From: Rhizomys pruinosus
Lineage: Eukaryota; Chordata; Mammalia; Rodentia; Spalacidae
Assembly (NCBI GenBank): GCA_009823505.1
Contig: VZQC01000373.1
Span: forward strand, 580,790 to 644,789
Direction: 5' to 3'
DNA: 64,000 bases
The stretch's first letter is position 1, and each line of letters opens with the position of its first letter. Below are positions 21,531-32,820 of this stretch, piece by piece. Both the position numbers and the translations under genes were made by a program. Below the pieces are notes generated by a model. The model was not told the DNA's origin. It worked only from the letters and a program-made list of their open reading frames with translations, and ran no database searches.

Positions 21531-22480
21531 GGTAGGCAGCCCACCCCCACCCATCCCACCAACCGTGCTGCCTGGAGCACCAGAGGTATCCTGGGATCTC
21601 TATGCATAGTAGAGACCTCCATCCTGGCCTCTATCCCACCCATCTACACCTAAGATCAGTGTGACATCATCTAACTGGCCCCTAGGGAACACTGTCCATG
21701 TCCACTGTGAATTGCCACCAATCCCAAGCATCCAAGGGTCACCTATAGAACTGGGTGAGGCTTTCATACATATCTAACTCTACAGAAGGTTGAGTTCTGG
21801 GCTCAGAAGTGCACAGATCCCTAACTGTGCTGGGAACACCTCTGATGTCTCAGACACACATTAACACCGGCCTCAAGATTGAACTCCAAGCACCCAGCAG
21901 CTGATCCATGTAGGTTGGGCTAACAGCAAAGAAAGGTTCAAACACCTAACAGAGATGAGAAAAAATACCCATACCCAGAACCTCCCAAACACTAAAGTAT
22001 ATGCTTTCTTCTCAGGAGCCCATGGAACTTTTTCCAAATTTGACAACATATTAGGAAACAAAGGATGTCTCAACAAATGTAGGAAAATTGAAATGGTACC
22101 TTGCATTCTATCTGATCACAAAAGAATAAAGCTGGATGCCAAACAGAAGGTGCAAAATCTCATGGAAACTAAGCAACACACCAGTAAATGGAAGCTGGAT
22201 CAAGGAAGAAACAAAAGAAGGAAAATTTAAAGCTCCTGGAATTGAATGAAAATAAAAGTACAACATATCAACATCTACAGGACAGGCTGAAGGCAGTCAT
22301 TGAAGTGAATGAAGGGAGAGTTTATACCACTGTGTCTATATCAGAAAATTAGAAACATCTCATATTAATACTTTTATGATGCACCTGAAGTTCTTAGAAA
22401 AAAAAGGACAACACCCCCAAATAGTAGATGGAGTTAAATAAAATCAAGAGTACAAATGACAGTAAGAAAATGCAAAGAAT

Positions 22481-22712
22481 GGGGCTGGAGAGATGGCCTA
22501 GTGGTTAAGAGCTCCAATTGCTCTTGCAGAGGACCCGGGTTCGATCCCCGGCACCCACATGGCGGCTGAAAACTGTCTTTAACTCCAGTTCCAGGGGAAT
22601 CTGATGCCCTCTTCTGACCTCTGAGGCATTGCATGACACAGGTGCACAAACCTACATGCAGACAGTACATTCGTACACATAAAAAGAAATAAATAAAATT
22701 AAAAAAAAAGAA
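22481..22712 (+). repeat. B2 SINE inside L1, with target duplication
   Basis: Complete B2 (A box tagtggttaagagc, B box gggttcgatcccc) flanked by gaaaat(g/a)caaagaat. Confidence 0.92.
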
Positions 22713-22825
22713 AATACAAAGAATCAGTGAAACAAAAGTTGGTTCTTTAAAAAAATTAATGAGATTGACAAACCTTTAGTGAAGTTATGGGAAGAGAGAG
22801 GACTCACACTAATAAAATCAGAGAT

Positions 22826-23020
22826 GAGTCTAGAGGTATGGCTAAGCAGTTAAGAGTACTGGCTGCTCTTCCAAGAGGATCCTAACACCCACATTGTGGT
22901 TAACAACCATCTGTAACTTATCCAGGGGATCCAATACTCTGGCTTCCACAGCCACTGCGTGCATGGGTACACTTACAGACATGAAGGTAAAACACTTATA
23001 AATAAATAAATAAGAAATAA
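22826..23020 (+). repeat. B3/B2 SINE inside L1
   Basis: Diverged head (gtctagaggtatggctaagc), middle (cccacattgtggttaacaac) and an AAAT tail. Confidence 0.7.
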
Positions 23021-23517
23021 GAAAACCAGAGATGAAAAAAGACACCTTGCACAGATACTGAGCAAGTCCAGACATACTTTTAAAAATTTGTATTTTACTA
23101 AAGTGGAAAATCTAAACTAAATGGATGAAACTTTGGATATGAACCCAAATATTACCCAAACTAAATCAAGATGAAGTAAATAATTTAAATAGCCACAGAA
23201 CAACCAATTAGATAGAAGGAATAATTTAAAATCTCCCAAATAAAAAAGCTCATGTATTGATGGCTTTAGTGCAGAATTCTATCAGACCTTCAAAGGAGAA
23301 CTCATACCAATACTATTCAACTATTTTGTAAAATGGAAAAAAAGAAAATTTCTAAATTCTTTTTAAGAAGGCAGTATGACACTAATATAAAAAGCAGACA
23401 AAGATTTAAAAAATTATAATTTAGCTGATGAAAATAGATACAAATTTGCAGGTAAATGGATAGAACTAGAAACAATCATCCTCAGTGAGGTAACGCAGAC
23501 CCAGAAAGAAATTTGTA

Positions 23518-23822
23518 TAGTTGTCCCTTGGTATTTTCAGGAAAGTGATTACAGGACCCCTATAGACACCAAATCCATGGATTTTCAAGTCATTTATATA
23601 AAATGGTATGGTATTTGCATATAACTCATGCACATCTTTTCATATGCCTTTAATCTTTTCCTGATGACTTATATCTAATTCAGTGTAAATCTATATAATC
23701 ATTCTTATACTGTTTAAGGGATGGTGATAAGGAAATAAAGTTTGTACACATTCAATACAGATGCAATTTTCTTCCCAAATTACATAGATATGGAACACAC
23801 GGATATGGAAGGTTAGTTCCAC
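23518..23822 (+). mobile_element. Tigger/MER2-like DNA transposon
   Basis: Begins gttgtcccttggtattttc and ends ggatatggaaggttagttc, with aaaatggtatggtatttgc and acagatgcaattttcttcc between them. These match the layout of the MER2/Tigger non-autonomous family from recall. Confidence 0.65.
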
Positions 23823-24293
23823 CCATTGTTTTCCTCTTGGAGGCAGGTACAGCTTCGCATTTTAGGAGCTAACTTGTGATGTGCTCATTTCACGACACCT
23901 GTGATAAAAGGAGAGACAGGAACAGACCAGGGTCCTATTATCCCCTTCAAGAGCACACCTCCGTGACCTAACTTGCTTCTACAAGCCCCCGTCTGTTGAA
24001 GATTCTACCACTGCCCAGCAGCACTGTGGGCAAGGACAAATCCTTCAGCATGTAGGCCTTTGAGGGACATTTAAGATCCAGATATAAGTATGGCCAAGCT
24101 GGTTTCTCCTGTCTCAACTTCCTCCAGAGCTCTTCATAACCTTCATCTTTTCTTGTAAACTATTAAGGGACAGGGTGATGAGGGGATGTAGAGGGACATT
24201 CATTCCACACTCTAGTGATGCCTTATATTCCATGACATAGAAAAGGATCAGCACATGTATATTATTAATAATTTAGCATGTACACAGTATTAA
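23823..24293. other. Intergenic, possible ancient repeat relic
   Basis: Phrases such as cccttcaagagcacacctcc and gggacatttaagatccag resemble a common mammalian repeat, but I cannot name the family. Confidence 0.3.
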
Positions 24294-24702
24294 TGTTCTA
24301 AGTTACCTCTCTAGCCAGATGGCACCTGGGAGAATACAAACTTGATCCTAGCAAATAGAACTAGACTCAGTCTTCTAAGAATGCCTGAGTCCAGACATTG
24401 AGAGAGACGCTAATGAGGGGGAAATGCAAGAGAAATAACAAGAGGCACGGATATCACAAACCTCTGGGGTTTGGCTGAGCAGCAGATTAGAGGAACAAAC
24501 TTCCAGAGCTACTGATGCCTTTGCTCCCCTCCCTATAAAACTTTCCTACTGGAAACAAGATATTAAGGAGGGTTTTCCTGTGGTGTTAATCTAACCCCTT
24601 CTCAGATCATGGCTCTCTGAGTGAAGCACAACCTACAAGTTCAATTCCTGTTTCTCTCCATTGGCATTTGTGGTAGCAGGTAGCATGAGCTCCAGTATTC
24701 CA
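24294..24702 (+). mobile_element. Solo LTR (family shared with 31.6 kb)
   Basis: About 60-70% alike by eye to 31593-31996. Shared landmarks are a TATAAAA box (ctataaaactttcctac), ccttctcagatcatg, a polyadenylation region and ggcatttgtggtagcagg near the end. It begins TG and ends CA. No internal viral sequence is attached. Confidence 0.6.
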
Positions 24703-24849
24703 CTACATATTTTGATGTCTCTACTGAGACAGCTTTGGGGAATCTTTGGTCAGTCATTGTGCAACACAGGAGTCCCAGTGGCTTCCTGAACTTGTGGGCA
24801 GGAAACAGAGTTCTGGACAGGGAAGCTCTCCAACAAGCACCAAGTAATT

Positions 24850-24999
24850 TGGTTTGGAGTTTTTTTGACAGGGTCTCACCATAGCCCCAGCTATCCTGGA
24901 CCTCACTATGTAGATCAGGCTGGCCTCAATCTCACAAAGGTCCACTAGCCTCTACCGCTCGATTGCTAGGATCGAAAGGATGTGCCCCCACACCTACCC
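24850..24999 (-). repeat. B1 SINE
   Basis: Minus-strand diverged B1 (ttttttgacagggtctcacc ... atgtgcccccacacc). Confidence 0.8.
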
Positions 25000-25729
25000 A
25001 AGGAATTTAATTTAGGTCTCTATTCCTGGGTCATGCCCTGAAAAACTGGTATGATTATGGTTATAGCCCTACCAAAAAGGGACAAAAAGTATTATTGTAA
25101 TACATTTAACCAGTCCATGTAGTTGGTTCTAAGGGAAAATGGCCACTAAATGGAATTCTAAATTATCATACTACTTACAACAAGAGTTACTTTGCAAAAG
25201 ATTAGGAAAAGTTTTTACATTCAGGTTGGCTAATAAGCTTCAATTTCTGACTTTCTGAAATGCCAATTTGTTACATCATTTCTACTTAGAGTGTATTAAT
25301 ATAAATATTAAATACAAAAAGCATTAAAGAACTGGCCTATCCATAGAGAAAATTTTGTATGATTTCTGGGCTTTCTTGTGTATCAGATATACTTTTGTTA
25401 GTGTTGAGCTATGCTACTTTTACAATTAGATGAAACTGTCCCTCAAAATAATTCATTGTAAATAGATAATGCATTCTGTTAAAATGTTGGAATATGATGT
25501 CTTAATATCTAATCCAGTATGCATATACATTATAAGGTTATTGAGGAAACAACAGTCTTGTTTCCAAAAGACATTAGTTTAGGGTTTCCATGTTCACTGA
25601 ATTATTATACTCAATATTTATATTTGTAAGAGAAAATATTCTTGTAATATAGTGCTATATAAATAAATCTCTCTAGCAAATACAACATAACAAAATATCA
25701 TTTGAAATTTTGAACATATTTTATGATTT
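25000..25729. other. AT-rich intergenic DNA
   Basis: No recognised element or coding potential. Confidence 0.45.
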
Positions 25730-25928
25730 TCAGATATTTTATTTATTATTTCAATTTTATGTGCATGTGTGCACCCATGCCATGCAATACCCATGGAGCT
25801 TAGAAGAGGGCATAAGATCCCCTGGAACTGGAGTTACAGACTGTTGTTAGCCACCATGTGGGTGCTGGGAATCAAACCTGCATCCTCTGAAAGAACAGCC
25901 AGTGCTCTAAGACTAGAGAGCCTCCCCT
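25730..25928 (-). repeat. B3/B2 SINE
   Basis: Minus strand; ttttatgtgcatgtgtgcacc ... ccaccatgtgggtgctggga ... tctgaaagaacagccag. Confidence 0.8.
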
Positions 25929-25985
25929 AGGACTGTAGGCTGTGTTGTTAAGAAGTAAGAAAACGCAGACCAAAACTACAGAACA

Positions 25986-26208
25986 TGGGGCTGGAGAGAT
26001 GACTCTGTGTCTAAGAGCACTGGCTGCTTTTGCAGAGGACCTGGATTCTGTTTCCATCGCCCACATGGCAGCTAACACCCATCTGTACCTCCAATTCCAG
26101 AGGACCCAATGCACTCTTCTGATCTCGCTGGGCATTCAACCACATGGGTGCACTAATGTATATGCAGGCAATATACTCATACACATACATAAAAATAATA
26201 AGTAAAAT
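25986..26208 (+). repeat. B2/B3 SINE
   Basis: ggggctggagagatgactc through the AAAATAATAAG tail. Confidence 0.85.
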
Positions 26209-26215
26209 ATTTTTT

Positions 26216-26437
26216 TTAATTTTTTTTATTAATTTTATTTATTTCCGTATGTGTATGAATGTACTGTCTGCATGCAAGTTTGTGCACCCGTGTCGTGCAA
26301 TGCCGCGGAGGTCAGAAGAGGGTCTCGGATTCCCCTGGAACTGGAGTTCTCCTGGAATCGGAATTTCAGACAGTTCTCCGCCGCCATGTGGGTGCTGGGA
26401 ATCGAACCCGGGTCCTCTGTAAGAGCGGTCGGCGCTT
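26216..26437 (-). repeat. B2 SINE, tail-to-tail with the previous one
   Basis: Minus-strand B2 with 'gtctcggattcccctggaac' and the head at the right end truncated at ggtcggcgct. Only about 7 bp separate it from the plus-strand copy, so a transcript would fold into a long hairpin. Confidence 0.88.
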
Positions 26438-26799
26438 ATTCATATGCTCCTTATATAGACTGCCAGTGCTGCTCCCAACAGCAAATTTCCTGTCCAGTCT
26501 TCACTACTAGAAACTCCTATTTCTCCTCTCTTCCTTTGGTCTTGAGAAAAAAAATAATCATTTGACATCTCCCTAGATTTTCAAGGAAAGAGATACTTTT
26601 GCTACCCCAAATTACAATTACAAGGCATACATATACAGACTTCTGACTCCATATGGATTGTCTCCTATGCTTTTCTTGGCAGGTTAGATGTCCAAGGTCA
26701 TCAGAAGCTTTATTATCCTAGCCAGCAACATTTTGGGATGTAACATTTTCTAATGCTCAGACTTATATGAAGCCTACGGGAAAAATGTATAAAAGAATT
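26438..26799. other. Intergenic, no recognised element
   Basis: Nothing identifiable. Confidence 0.4.
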
Positions 26800-26925
26800 T
26801 TTTTTTTTTGGTCTTTTCGAAACAGGTCTCCCTGTAGCCCAGGCTGGCCTTGACCTCACAAATATCCACCTGCCTGTACCTCCCGAGTGCTAGGATTAAA
26901 GGCGTGCGTCACCACGCCCAGCATA
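26800..26925 (-). repeat. B1 SINE, internally shortened
   Basis: Minus-strand B1 lacking part of its middle (cctgtagcccaggctggcc). Flanked by ataaaaga. Confidence 0.85.
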
Positions 26926-27062
26926 AAAGACTCTTTTAAAAAATCCGGTGGCAATAAAGTCCATGTAGAGCCTGCAACAGACAAGAATTTTGAAGTTCAA
27001 CAGTATGTGGATAAATAATCTTGGGTTGTCACCATGTGTCATAATTATATTTTAAACTTAAC

Positions 27063-27219
27063 TTTTTTTCTTTTTGGTCTTTTTGAGAAAGGGTCTCCCT
27101 GTAGCCCCAGCTGTCTTGGAACTCACTATGTAGACAAGGCTGGCTTTGAACTCACAGAGATCCACCTGCCTCTGCTTCCCAAGTACTGGGATTAAAGGCG
27201 TGCACCACCATGCTTGGTT
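27063..27219 (-). repeat. B1 SINE
   Basis: Minus-strand full B1 (tttttgagaaagggtctcc ... aaggcgtgcaccaccatgc). Confidence 0.9.
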
Positions 27220-27604
27220 CACTTTTAGGTCCTCAGGTTGATAAATTGCTGTGTATTTTGATATTCAGAAAGGAAAAAAGTAAAATGAGTTCCTCAAAGA
27301 GAAGGAAATGTAATAAAGGATATAAACATGAGGGTATATTTTTGGTTACGGAGGTTAAAAATATATGAATCTTTTGGAGGAATAAGAAAGTATTTTGACC
27401 CCCCAAAATCCTGAGGACCAGATCCTCAACTGACCTTGATAAACCTTGGTTAGTTTGAGCTAACAGTGTGGCCTTAAGCATCCAAAAGGAAATTTTAAGC
27501 AGAAATAAATAATTGGTAAGGCCTGAGAAATTGTACTTCAAGTATAAAACTTGAGATCTTAGTAAAAGTATCAAACGTAAGAAAAAAAAAAAAAAAAAAA
27601 AAAG
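27220..27604. other. Intergenic, ends in A22 tract
   Basis: No element recognised. A run of about 22 A at 27581-27603 abuts the L1 3' end that follows. Confidence 0.4.
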
Positions 27605-28440
27605 CAAGGCAGATTGTGTTTCTGCCTGTATTACTGTCAGCTAGCAGTACCCTGTGGGACCTTCGCACTGCTTTTGCCATTCTCACAGACGTGAGACACA
27701 GCTTTTCAAACCTTCCAATATGGACTGAAGTCTCATGTCTCTCCAAGAATCCTCCAAACCTCTCCGTGCCAAGATGGGGACTGCTGAGAATCCAGCTTGT
27801 GGACTGAGAAAATACTGGAGGTTTCAGCCTCTTCAGAGTTAAGACTGCCATTGTTGGCTACCCAGGCTGTATCATGGAGACCAATACAGGACAGATCAAG
27901 AAAGGACATGGTGCTTACTGGACCTCTTTGGTGACCATGGGAAGGGACACGACGTTACTAGTCGACGCCCAATGCTGCATTGTTGATGGTTGCATCAAGG
28001 AGGAGAACTGAACATGGACATGTTACTGGTTGCACAGGAGGCTAAATGACAGTGACATCACAAGCCAATCAAAAACTGAAAGATTGAAATCATAACTACT
28101 GTAGAAATGAATATTCTGTGGCCTGCCTATATTGCCTTACTACGGAGAAAGTGAACCCACAGATGTGAGACGGACACAAAAACAACAACAACAAACACTA
28201 CAAAATGACTTGTCAGAAAACTGACTGGAAACCTGTGAACCTCTTGCTCAAATAGTACACTTCTACATACAAAAAATTTTAAAGAGACTGCATGAAAAAG
28301 ATTGAAAAACACATGCTTTGGCAGATACACGAGCTTTAAGGTGGGGTTGGGAGGGAAGGAGGCCGGGAAAAGGGGGTTCTAGGACCTTGATTGAAATTTT
28401 GTATGAAATGCACAAAGCCAATAAAATTACTTACTATAAA
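27605..28440 (+). mobile_element. L1 3' UTR (Lx-like)
   Basis: Shares the order of motifs seen at 39390-39640: the AACAACAACAAC run, a gactggaaacctgtgaacc / gactgaaactgaacttctgc-like block, a tttggcaga motif, a G-rich gtggggttgggaggg tract, and a terminal AT-rich tail (caataaaattac). Confidence 0.55.
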
Positions 28441-28450
28441 AGTTATATTT

Positions 28451-28525
28451 GGGGCTGGGAGAGATGGTCAGCGGTAAGCGACGCCTGACTGCCGTGCTTG
28501 CAGAGGACCCAGGTTTGTAATCCAG
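28451..28525 (+). repeat. B2 head fragment
   Basis: ggggctgggagagatggtc ... gcagaggacccagg, with many small indels. Confidence 0.6.
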
Positions 28526-28659
28526 CCATACGCCATGGACTGACTAAGAATCGTCTTTTTTTTTGTCCACTTGGCTCTTTGGTTCTCTTTCTAAGAGCCG
28601 CAGGAGATGTTAGCTTTCCTAAGGAGGAGGGTCCTGTATTGCTGCCAGCATCTTTAAGC

Positions 28660-28830
28660 CAGGTGTGTGTGTGTTCACCCCTTTTAATCCCAGCCATCAG
28701 GAGGCAAATAGGCAGCAGTCTCTGTGAGTTCAAATCCAGGGTCCATGGTCTAAGGGTCTAGCTCCAGCCAGCTGTGGGGCTTATAGGAGGGACACTGTCT
28801 CAAAAACACCAAAATAAATAAACAAATAAA
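28660..28830 (+). repeat. B1 SINE, indel-rich
   Basis: Recognisable B1 (taatcccagccatcaggagg ... gacactgtctcaaaaacacc) with unusual insertions. It may reflect poor consensus quality. Confidence 0.6.
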
Positions 28831-28893
28831 TAAATAAAAATTTAAAAATAAAATCAGTAATCTTAAAAAAAAAAAAAAAAGAAAGTATTTTTT

Positions 28894-29036
28894 GCCAGGC
28901 ATGGTAGTGCATACCTTTAATCCTAGCACTTGGGAGGCAGAGGCAGGCAGATCTCTGTGAGTTCAAAGCCAGCCTGCTTCACATAGCAAGTTCCAGGACA
29001 GCTGGGGCTACAGGGAGACCCTGTCTCAAAAATACA
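28894..29036 (+). repeat. Young B1 SINE with target duplication
   Basis: Complete B1 flanked by agaaagtattttt at 28880-28893 and about 29054-29066. Confidence 0.92.
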
Positions 29037-29279
29037 ATGCCTCCCCCTCCAAAAGAAAGTATTTTTCTAAGGTAGTATAAGACTTTTTATTCTAAGATAA
29101 AATGACTGGATTTTTCCCAAATAGGGAAGGAAAGATGAGAGCACAACCTGGAAGCTTGAGCATGTTACAGAGGACCGAGGGAGCTGCACTAGGTTTGTGA
29201 AGGACAAAGCTGAGAGAGGGTACACATGTGCTGACTGGAGGATTCCAAAATTGAGTACACTGATAAAATCTAGAGTCTA

Positions 29280-29296
29280 GTGTTCGCTTCGGCAGA

Positions 29297-29336
<40 letters not shown>

Positions 29337-29386
29337 GGCCCCTGTGCAAGGATGACACGCAAATTCATGAAGCGTTCCATATTTTT
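29280..29386 (+). ncRNA. U6 spliceosomal snRNA copy (pseudogene)
   Basis: Full 107-nt U6 length from gtgttcgcttcgg to the terminal T run. It carries the ACATATACTAAAATTGG and the ACAGAGA / AGCATGG core regions. I count about four differences from the mammalian consensus: position 4 C to T, position 17 C to A, one C to T in the CCCCTGCGCAAGG segment, and one G to A in AAATTCGTGAAG. The lack of an upstream U6 promoter and its place in a retrotransposed chimera make it a pseudogene. Confidence 0.9.
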
Positions 29387-29610
29387 CAGCTGCCCCCACA
29401 GCTGATGCTGGGTAAGGTGACCTTGTAGGAGATGAATTGAGTCTCACCTTGGGGAAAGTTGTCACTTGCTTCCCCAGTGATCAATTGTGTTGTAGACTTC
29501 GAGTGCTACATGTATGTGTGTGTAACTTATTGGGTCGCCAAGCCTGGGAAAGCTGTAGGAATGTGGTTTTCTTTTAAATGTTAAAATAAAGATATGGTTT
29601 TCTCTTAAAA
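29281..29610 (+). pseudogene. Chimeric retropseudogene: U6 snRNA fused to an mRNA 3' end
   Basis: A U6 copy runs to 29386 and is followed without a gap by about 220 bp ending in gttaaaataaag-type sequence and a short poly(A). The second part contains AATAAA about 20 nt before the A-tract, so it looks like the 3' end of a processed mRNA whose parent I cannot name. The whole unit is flanked by AAAATCTAGAGTCTAG at 29265-29280 and 29611-29626, a perfect 16-bp duplication. A single duplication around both parts means one insertion event. This is the known U6-chimera product of template switching by the L1 reverse transcriptase. No promoter-type TATA or proximal element lies upstream. Confidence 0.9.
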
Positions 29611-29626
29611 AAAATCTAGAGTCTAG

Positions 29627-30159
29627 CTCCCTATTAAAATCAATTATCTTCTTTTGATAGAGTTTACAAGAACTGACTTAAAAACAGAACTTATGCTTAA
29701 TCAAGATAATTACTTATGTCTTCTGCTAAGTTTGTCAAACTCTTCACTATACCGGAAACCAATTCTCAACAAACTCAGGACTCACTTAAGTATCCATTTT
29801 TGTTGGACTTTTGAATGTCAACTTTATAACCAACTATTTTAAGTGATTCTAGTGCATTCAATACCCTAAGTCTCCATGACTAGAAATATGTGGAGATGTC
29901 TATGTAAACTTGATTTATATAGTATGCAAAAGTTGCAGAGTTAGAAGCATGTAACTTTAATATAGCAAAGCATAGAAAAATATTTCATCAGGTGGATGTC
30001 TTCCAAATTAGAATTATACATGATATTAAACCTCTTCCAGGATGATGCCCATGTAGTCCCCACTGTATCTTGACCACCATGTTTAAATCAAGGTAACTAG
30101 ACTGCTTTGCCAATCTGTAAAATTCTAGTCATGGATAATGGAGTTTTTGGTTTTATTTA
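29627..30159. other. Intergenic, no recognised element
   Basis: AT-rich; nothing identifiable. Confidence 0.4.
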
Positions 30160-30317
30160 TTTATTTATTTTTTGTCTTTTTGAGACAGGGTCTCCCTGTA
30201 GCCCCAGCTGTCCTGGAATTCACTCTGTAGACCAGGCTGGCCTTGAACTCACAAAGATCCGCCTGCCTCTGCCTCCCGAGTGCTAGGATTAAAGGCATGC
30301 GCCACCATACCCAGCTG
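30160..30317 (-). repeat. B1 SINE with target duplication
   Basis: Minus-strand B1 with a (TTTA)n tail, flanked by gag(t/c)ttttggtttt. Confidence 0.92.
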
Positions 30318-30737
30318 AGCTTTTGGTTTTAAAAACCAAACTGGTTTTTAAAAATTGTTTTTGTTGGTTGTTCTTTTTATTCTTCTTGTAAGAGTTTGTA
30401 ACTGCTGTTTGTTGATATTCTACAGAAGTGTAACTTCTAACAAAAGAAACTGAACTGTGTTTTTTTTTTAATGCTAGGACATAATCCACAGACAGAATTA
30501 TACTTGGTAGTATACTCTAGGTGTGGTCACCCTAAGAGCCACTCATTATATACTTCTGAGTCACTTGAATTTGAAAAAAACAGAAAAGTTCTATTGACAT
30601 TGACCTCCTAACATTTGTCAGGATCAGATCTCACACTAACAATGAAGGACGCTTAAGACCAAATCAACATCAATGATGTTTGCAGAGAAAATTGTTGATA
30701 GATAAGTGGCGGGGTGTCAGAATTTAAATGACCTCAT

Positions 30738-30850
30738 GTTGGGCCTGGTGGCACACTCTTGTAATCTCAGCACTTGAGAGGCTGAAGAATGGTGATTGTG
30801 AGTTCACGTACAGGGCTTCCTAGCAAGGCCCTGTCTGAAAGCCAACAATA
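30738..30850 (+). repeat. Old B1-like SINE
   Basis: gttgggcctggtggcacac ... ggccctgtctgaaagcc. Confidence 0.6.
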
Positions 30851-31592
30851 AAAATGGAGTCACTTGTGCCAGCCCTGCCAAAAGTAATTAAAGCAGAGAG
30901 GTTATGGAGACACAGTCCTTACTCATGGTTACTTGATATCTTCTGTCCTTGGCTCTTCCCACTTGTATTTCATTTACCATATTTGCTTCAGGTACAAGGG
31001 TATTTCAGAAACTTTCATATCAAGTTCAGCAAACCCCAAATCCCCAGATTGAGGTCTGAAAACAGATAAGGGATGTGAAATTACCTTAACGGGAGAGGCA
31101 ATATCATAGGTATTTCACCTGCCAAAAATGTATTGTTTTCATAGGATCTGTTAAAAACTGTTTTGATCTAACAAATGTGCTTAATCAGCTCATGATATTA
31201 TTTCTGATATAAAAAGAAGGGGGGGCTCTTCAGTTTTTATCTGTTTTTTCCTTACTCCTTGGCACCAAAGGGGAGCATCCTGAGTCTTCCTGTCTTTTGC
31301 CCTTTTAATTTTAACAACCTACTGTTGTGTATGGTGTGCACAGCTATAGGCCAGAGAATTCCCTTATGGATAAGAACCTGTAGTGACAAATTGAATGTAT
31401 GGTAGAGGATGCACTGAAACAGATCTTGTAGATATGAATCATTGATAATCATTGATAAGTGGAGAATCATAGGGCCTGAGTATGAGTATTTCTGTATTCT
31501 ATACTCTAGGGACACTTTGTACTGCATGCTGCAGAAAAGACTTTACACATACATGCTGTTAGTAGCTTAGTACATAGACACTGCTACTGGCC
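30851..31592. other. Intergenic, unassigned
   Basis: No recognised element; short frames without domains. Confidence 0.4.
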
Positions 31593-31996
31593 TATTCTGA
31601 GTTAACTCTCCAGCCCAGGGGGAACCTACAGGACTATAGAGTCAGTACCAAGAGATGCTAAGCAGACAGTGTTCCAAGAAATACCTGAGCACAGATGTCT
31701 TGAGAGACAATAATAAAGGAAACGTGGCAGGGGCGATAAGAGAGGCACACACATCCCAAATTTCAGGAATGTGGATGACTACCCGAGAAGGCTCAGACTC
31801 AGCTCCAGAATGATTAACTGCCTTTGTCCTGCATATAAAACCTGATGGCTGGAGATGCTCTTAAGGCAGGTTTTCCTAGGGCACTAACCAGCCACCTTCT
31901 CAGATCATGATTCAGAATAAAGTACAACTCAGTTTCTGTCCCAGTTCTTTGGCATTTGTCGTAACAGGTAGCATGGGCTCCCATATTCTGATAACA
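31593..31996 (+). mobile_element. Solo LTR (same family as 24.3 kb)
   Basis: TATAAAA at ctgcatataaaacctgatg, AATAAA in cagaataaagtacaactc, and a CA end after gggctcccatattctg. Related along its length to 24294-24702. Confidence 0.6.
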
Positions 31997-32216
31997 AAAC
32001 CTCACATGTTTTAGAAGAAGCCAAACTGAGCCTCCTTCACAACCAGATTATCTCTCATCAATACTATGGAGAGAGGGATGGCAATGACCCAGCTCACACA
32101 TACACATTAACCTCTACCTTCTATTCTTTCAACATGCCTTCTAGACCCCTTATTGTTCTAATCATGCAATGGATTCATCCTGTCTCAGGTTCTCTCCATA
32201 AAATCTGGTCTGCTGA

Positions 32217-32428
32217 GGCTGGGGAGACAGCTCAGTGGTTAAGAGCACTAGGTGCTCTTGCAGAGGAACTGGGTTCAGTTCCTGGCACCCACATGGTGGC
32301 TAACAGCCATCCTTAATTCCAGTTCCAAGGGATCCAACATCCTCGTCTGGCCTCTGCAGGAATTACACAACAAACAGAGGTACACTTACATCCATACAGG
32401 CCAAACACTCATTCACAGAAAATTTGAA

Positions 32429-32467
<39 letters not shown>
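32217..32467 (+). repeat. B2/B3 SINE with (AAAT)n tail
   Basis: ggctggggagacagctcag ... cacccacatggtggctaac, ending in about ten aaat units. Confidence 0.88.
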
Positions 32468-32469
<2 letters not shown>

Positions 32470-32820
32470 CTAAAGCCAGCCTCCCAGTGATAAACTTTCT
32501 TGGTGTGAGAGACAGATGAAAAAGCCTTCAGTATGTGAAGCCTGATGAGTCCTGAGCCAGGTAGAGATGAAGCCTTGTCAGAAGTCCCAGTGCCCTGCGC
32601 ATGTTGTCAGATAGAATCTGAACTTTACGATATTCTGTGACAGGAACAGTTTCTATATTTGTCAGGATTTCATCAACTGTGTTAGAAACTAAGCTCAAGT
32701 TAACATAGGCCAAATTAAATGTTCTTGGCTCAAGTTTAATTTAGAGGTGAATCAGCTTCGGGATTTAGGGGTTCAACTCTGCCAGGCATGATGAGAACCT
32801 TTCTGCTTAACAGAATCTTT
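32468..32820. other. Intergenic with an unassigned minus-strand frame
   Basis: A 61-codon minus frame at 32528-32713 (reading ...SNTVDEILTNIETVPVTEY) looks amphipathic and protein-like, but I cannot match it to a family. It is closed by stops at both ends. It may be a retrocopy fragment. Confidence 0.3.

Larger units (their letters stand above)
21850..23515 (+). mobile_element. Degenerate L1 (ORF2 endonuclease to reverse transcriptase region)
   Basis: At 21955-22230 the plus frame reads YAFFSGAHGTFSKFDNILG and then IEMVPCILSDHKRIKLD, the C-terminal end of the L1 endonuclease domain. Further on, NETKVGS-like and DKP-like ORF2 blocks and QTFKGELIPILF-like sequence appear. There are many stops. 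Two B2/B3 SINEs interrupt it. It ends near 23515 in the ORF2 tail motif EVTQTQKE. Confidence 0.75.

Noticed and set aside
26144..26565. Overlapping plus-strand open frames of 83-104 codons
   Set aside because: They lie inside the minus-strand B2. Antisense B2 gives similar spurious frames at several other B2 copies in the window.
29280..29386. Functional U6 gene
   Set aside because: About four changes from consensus, no TATA or proximal sequence element at the proper distance upstream, and inclusion in a retrotransposed unit.
24294..31996. Two related LTRs in the same orientation about 7.3 kb apart, the spacing of a provirus
   Set aside because: They are clearly diverged from each other, and between them lie SINEs, an L1 3' end, a U6 chimera and single-copy DNA, with no gag, pol or env reading. 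They are best taken as two independent solo LTRs.
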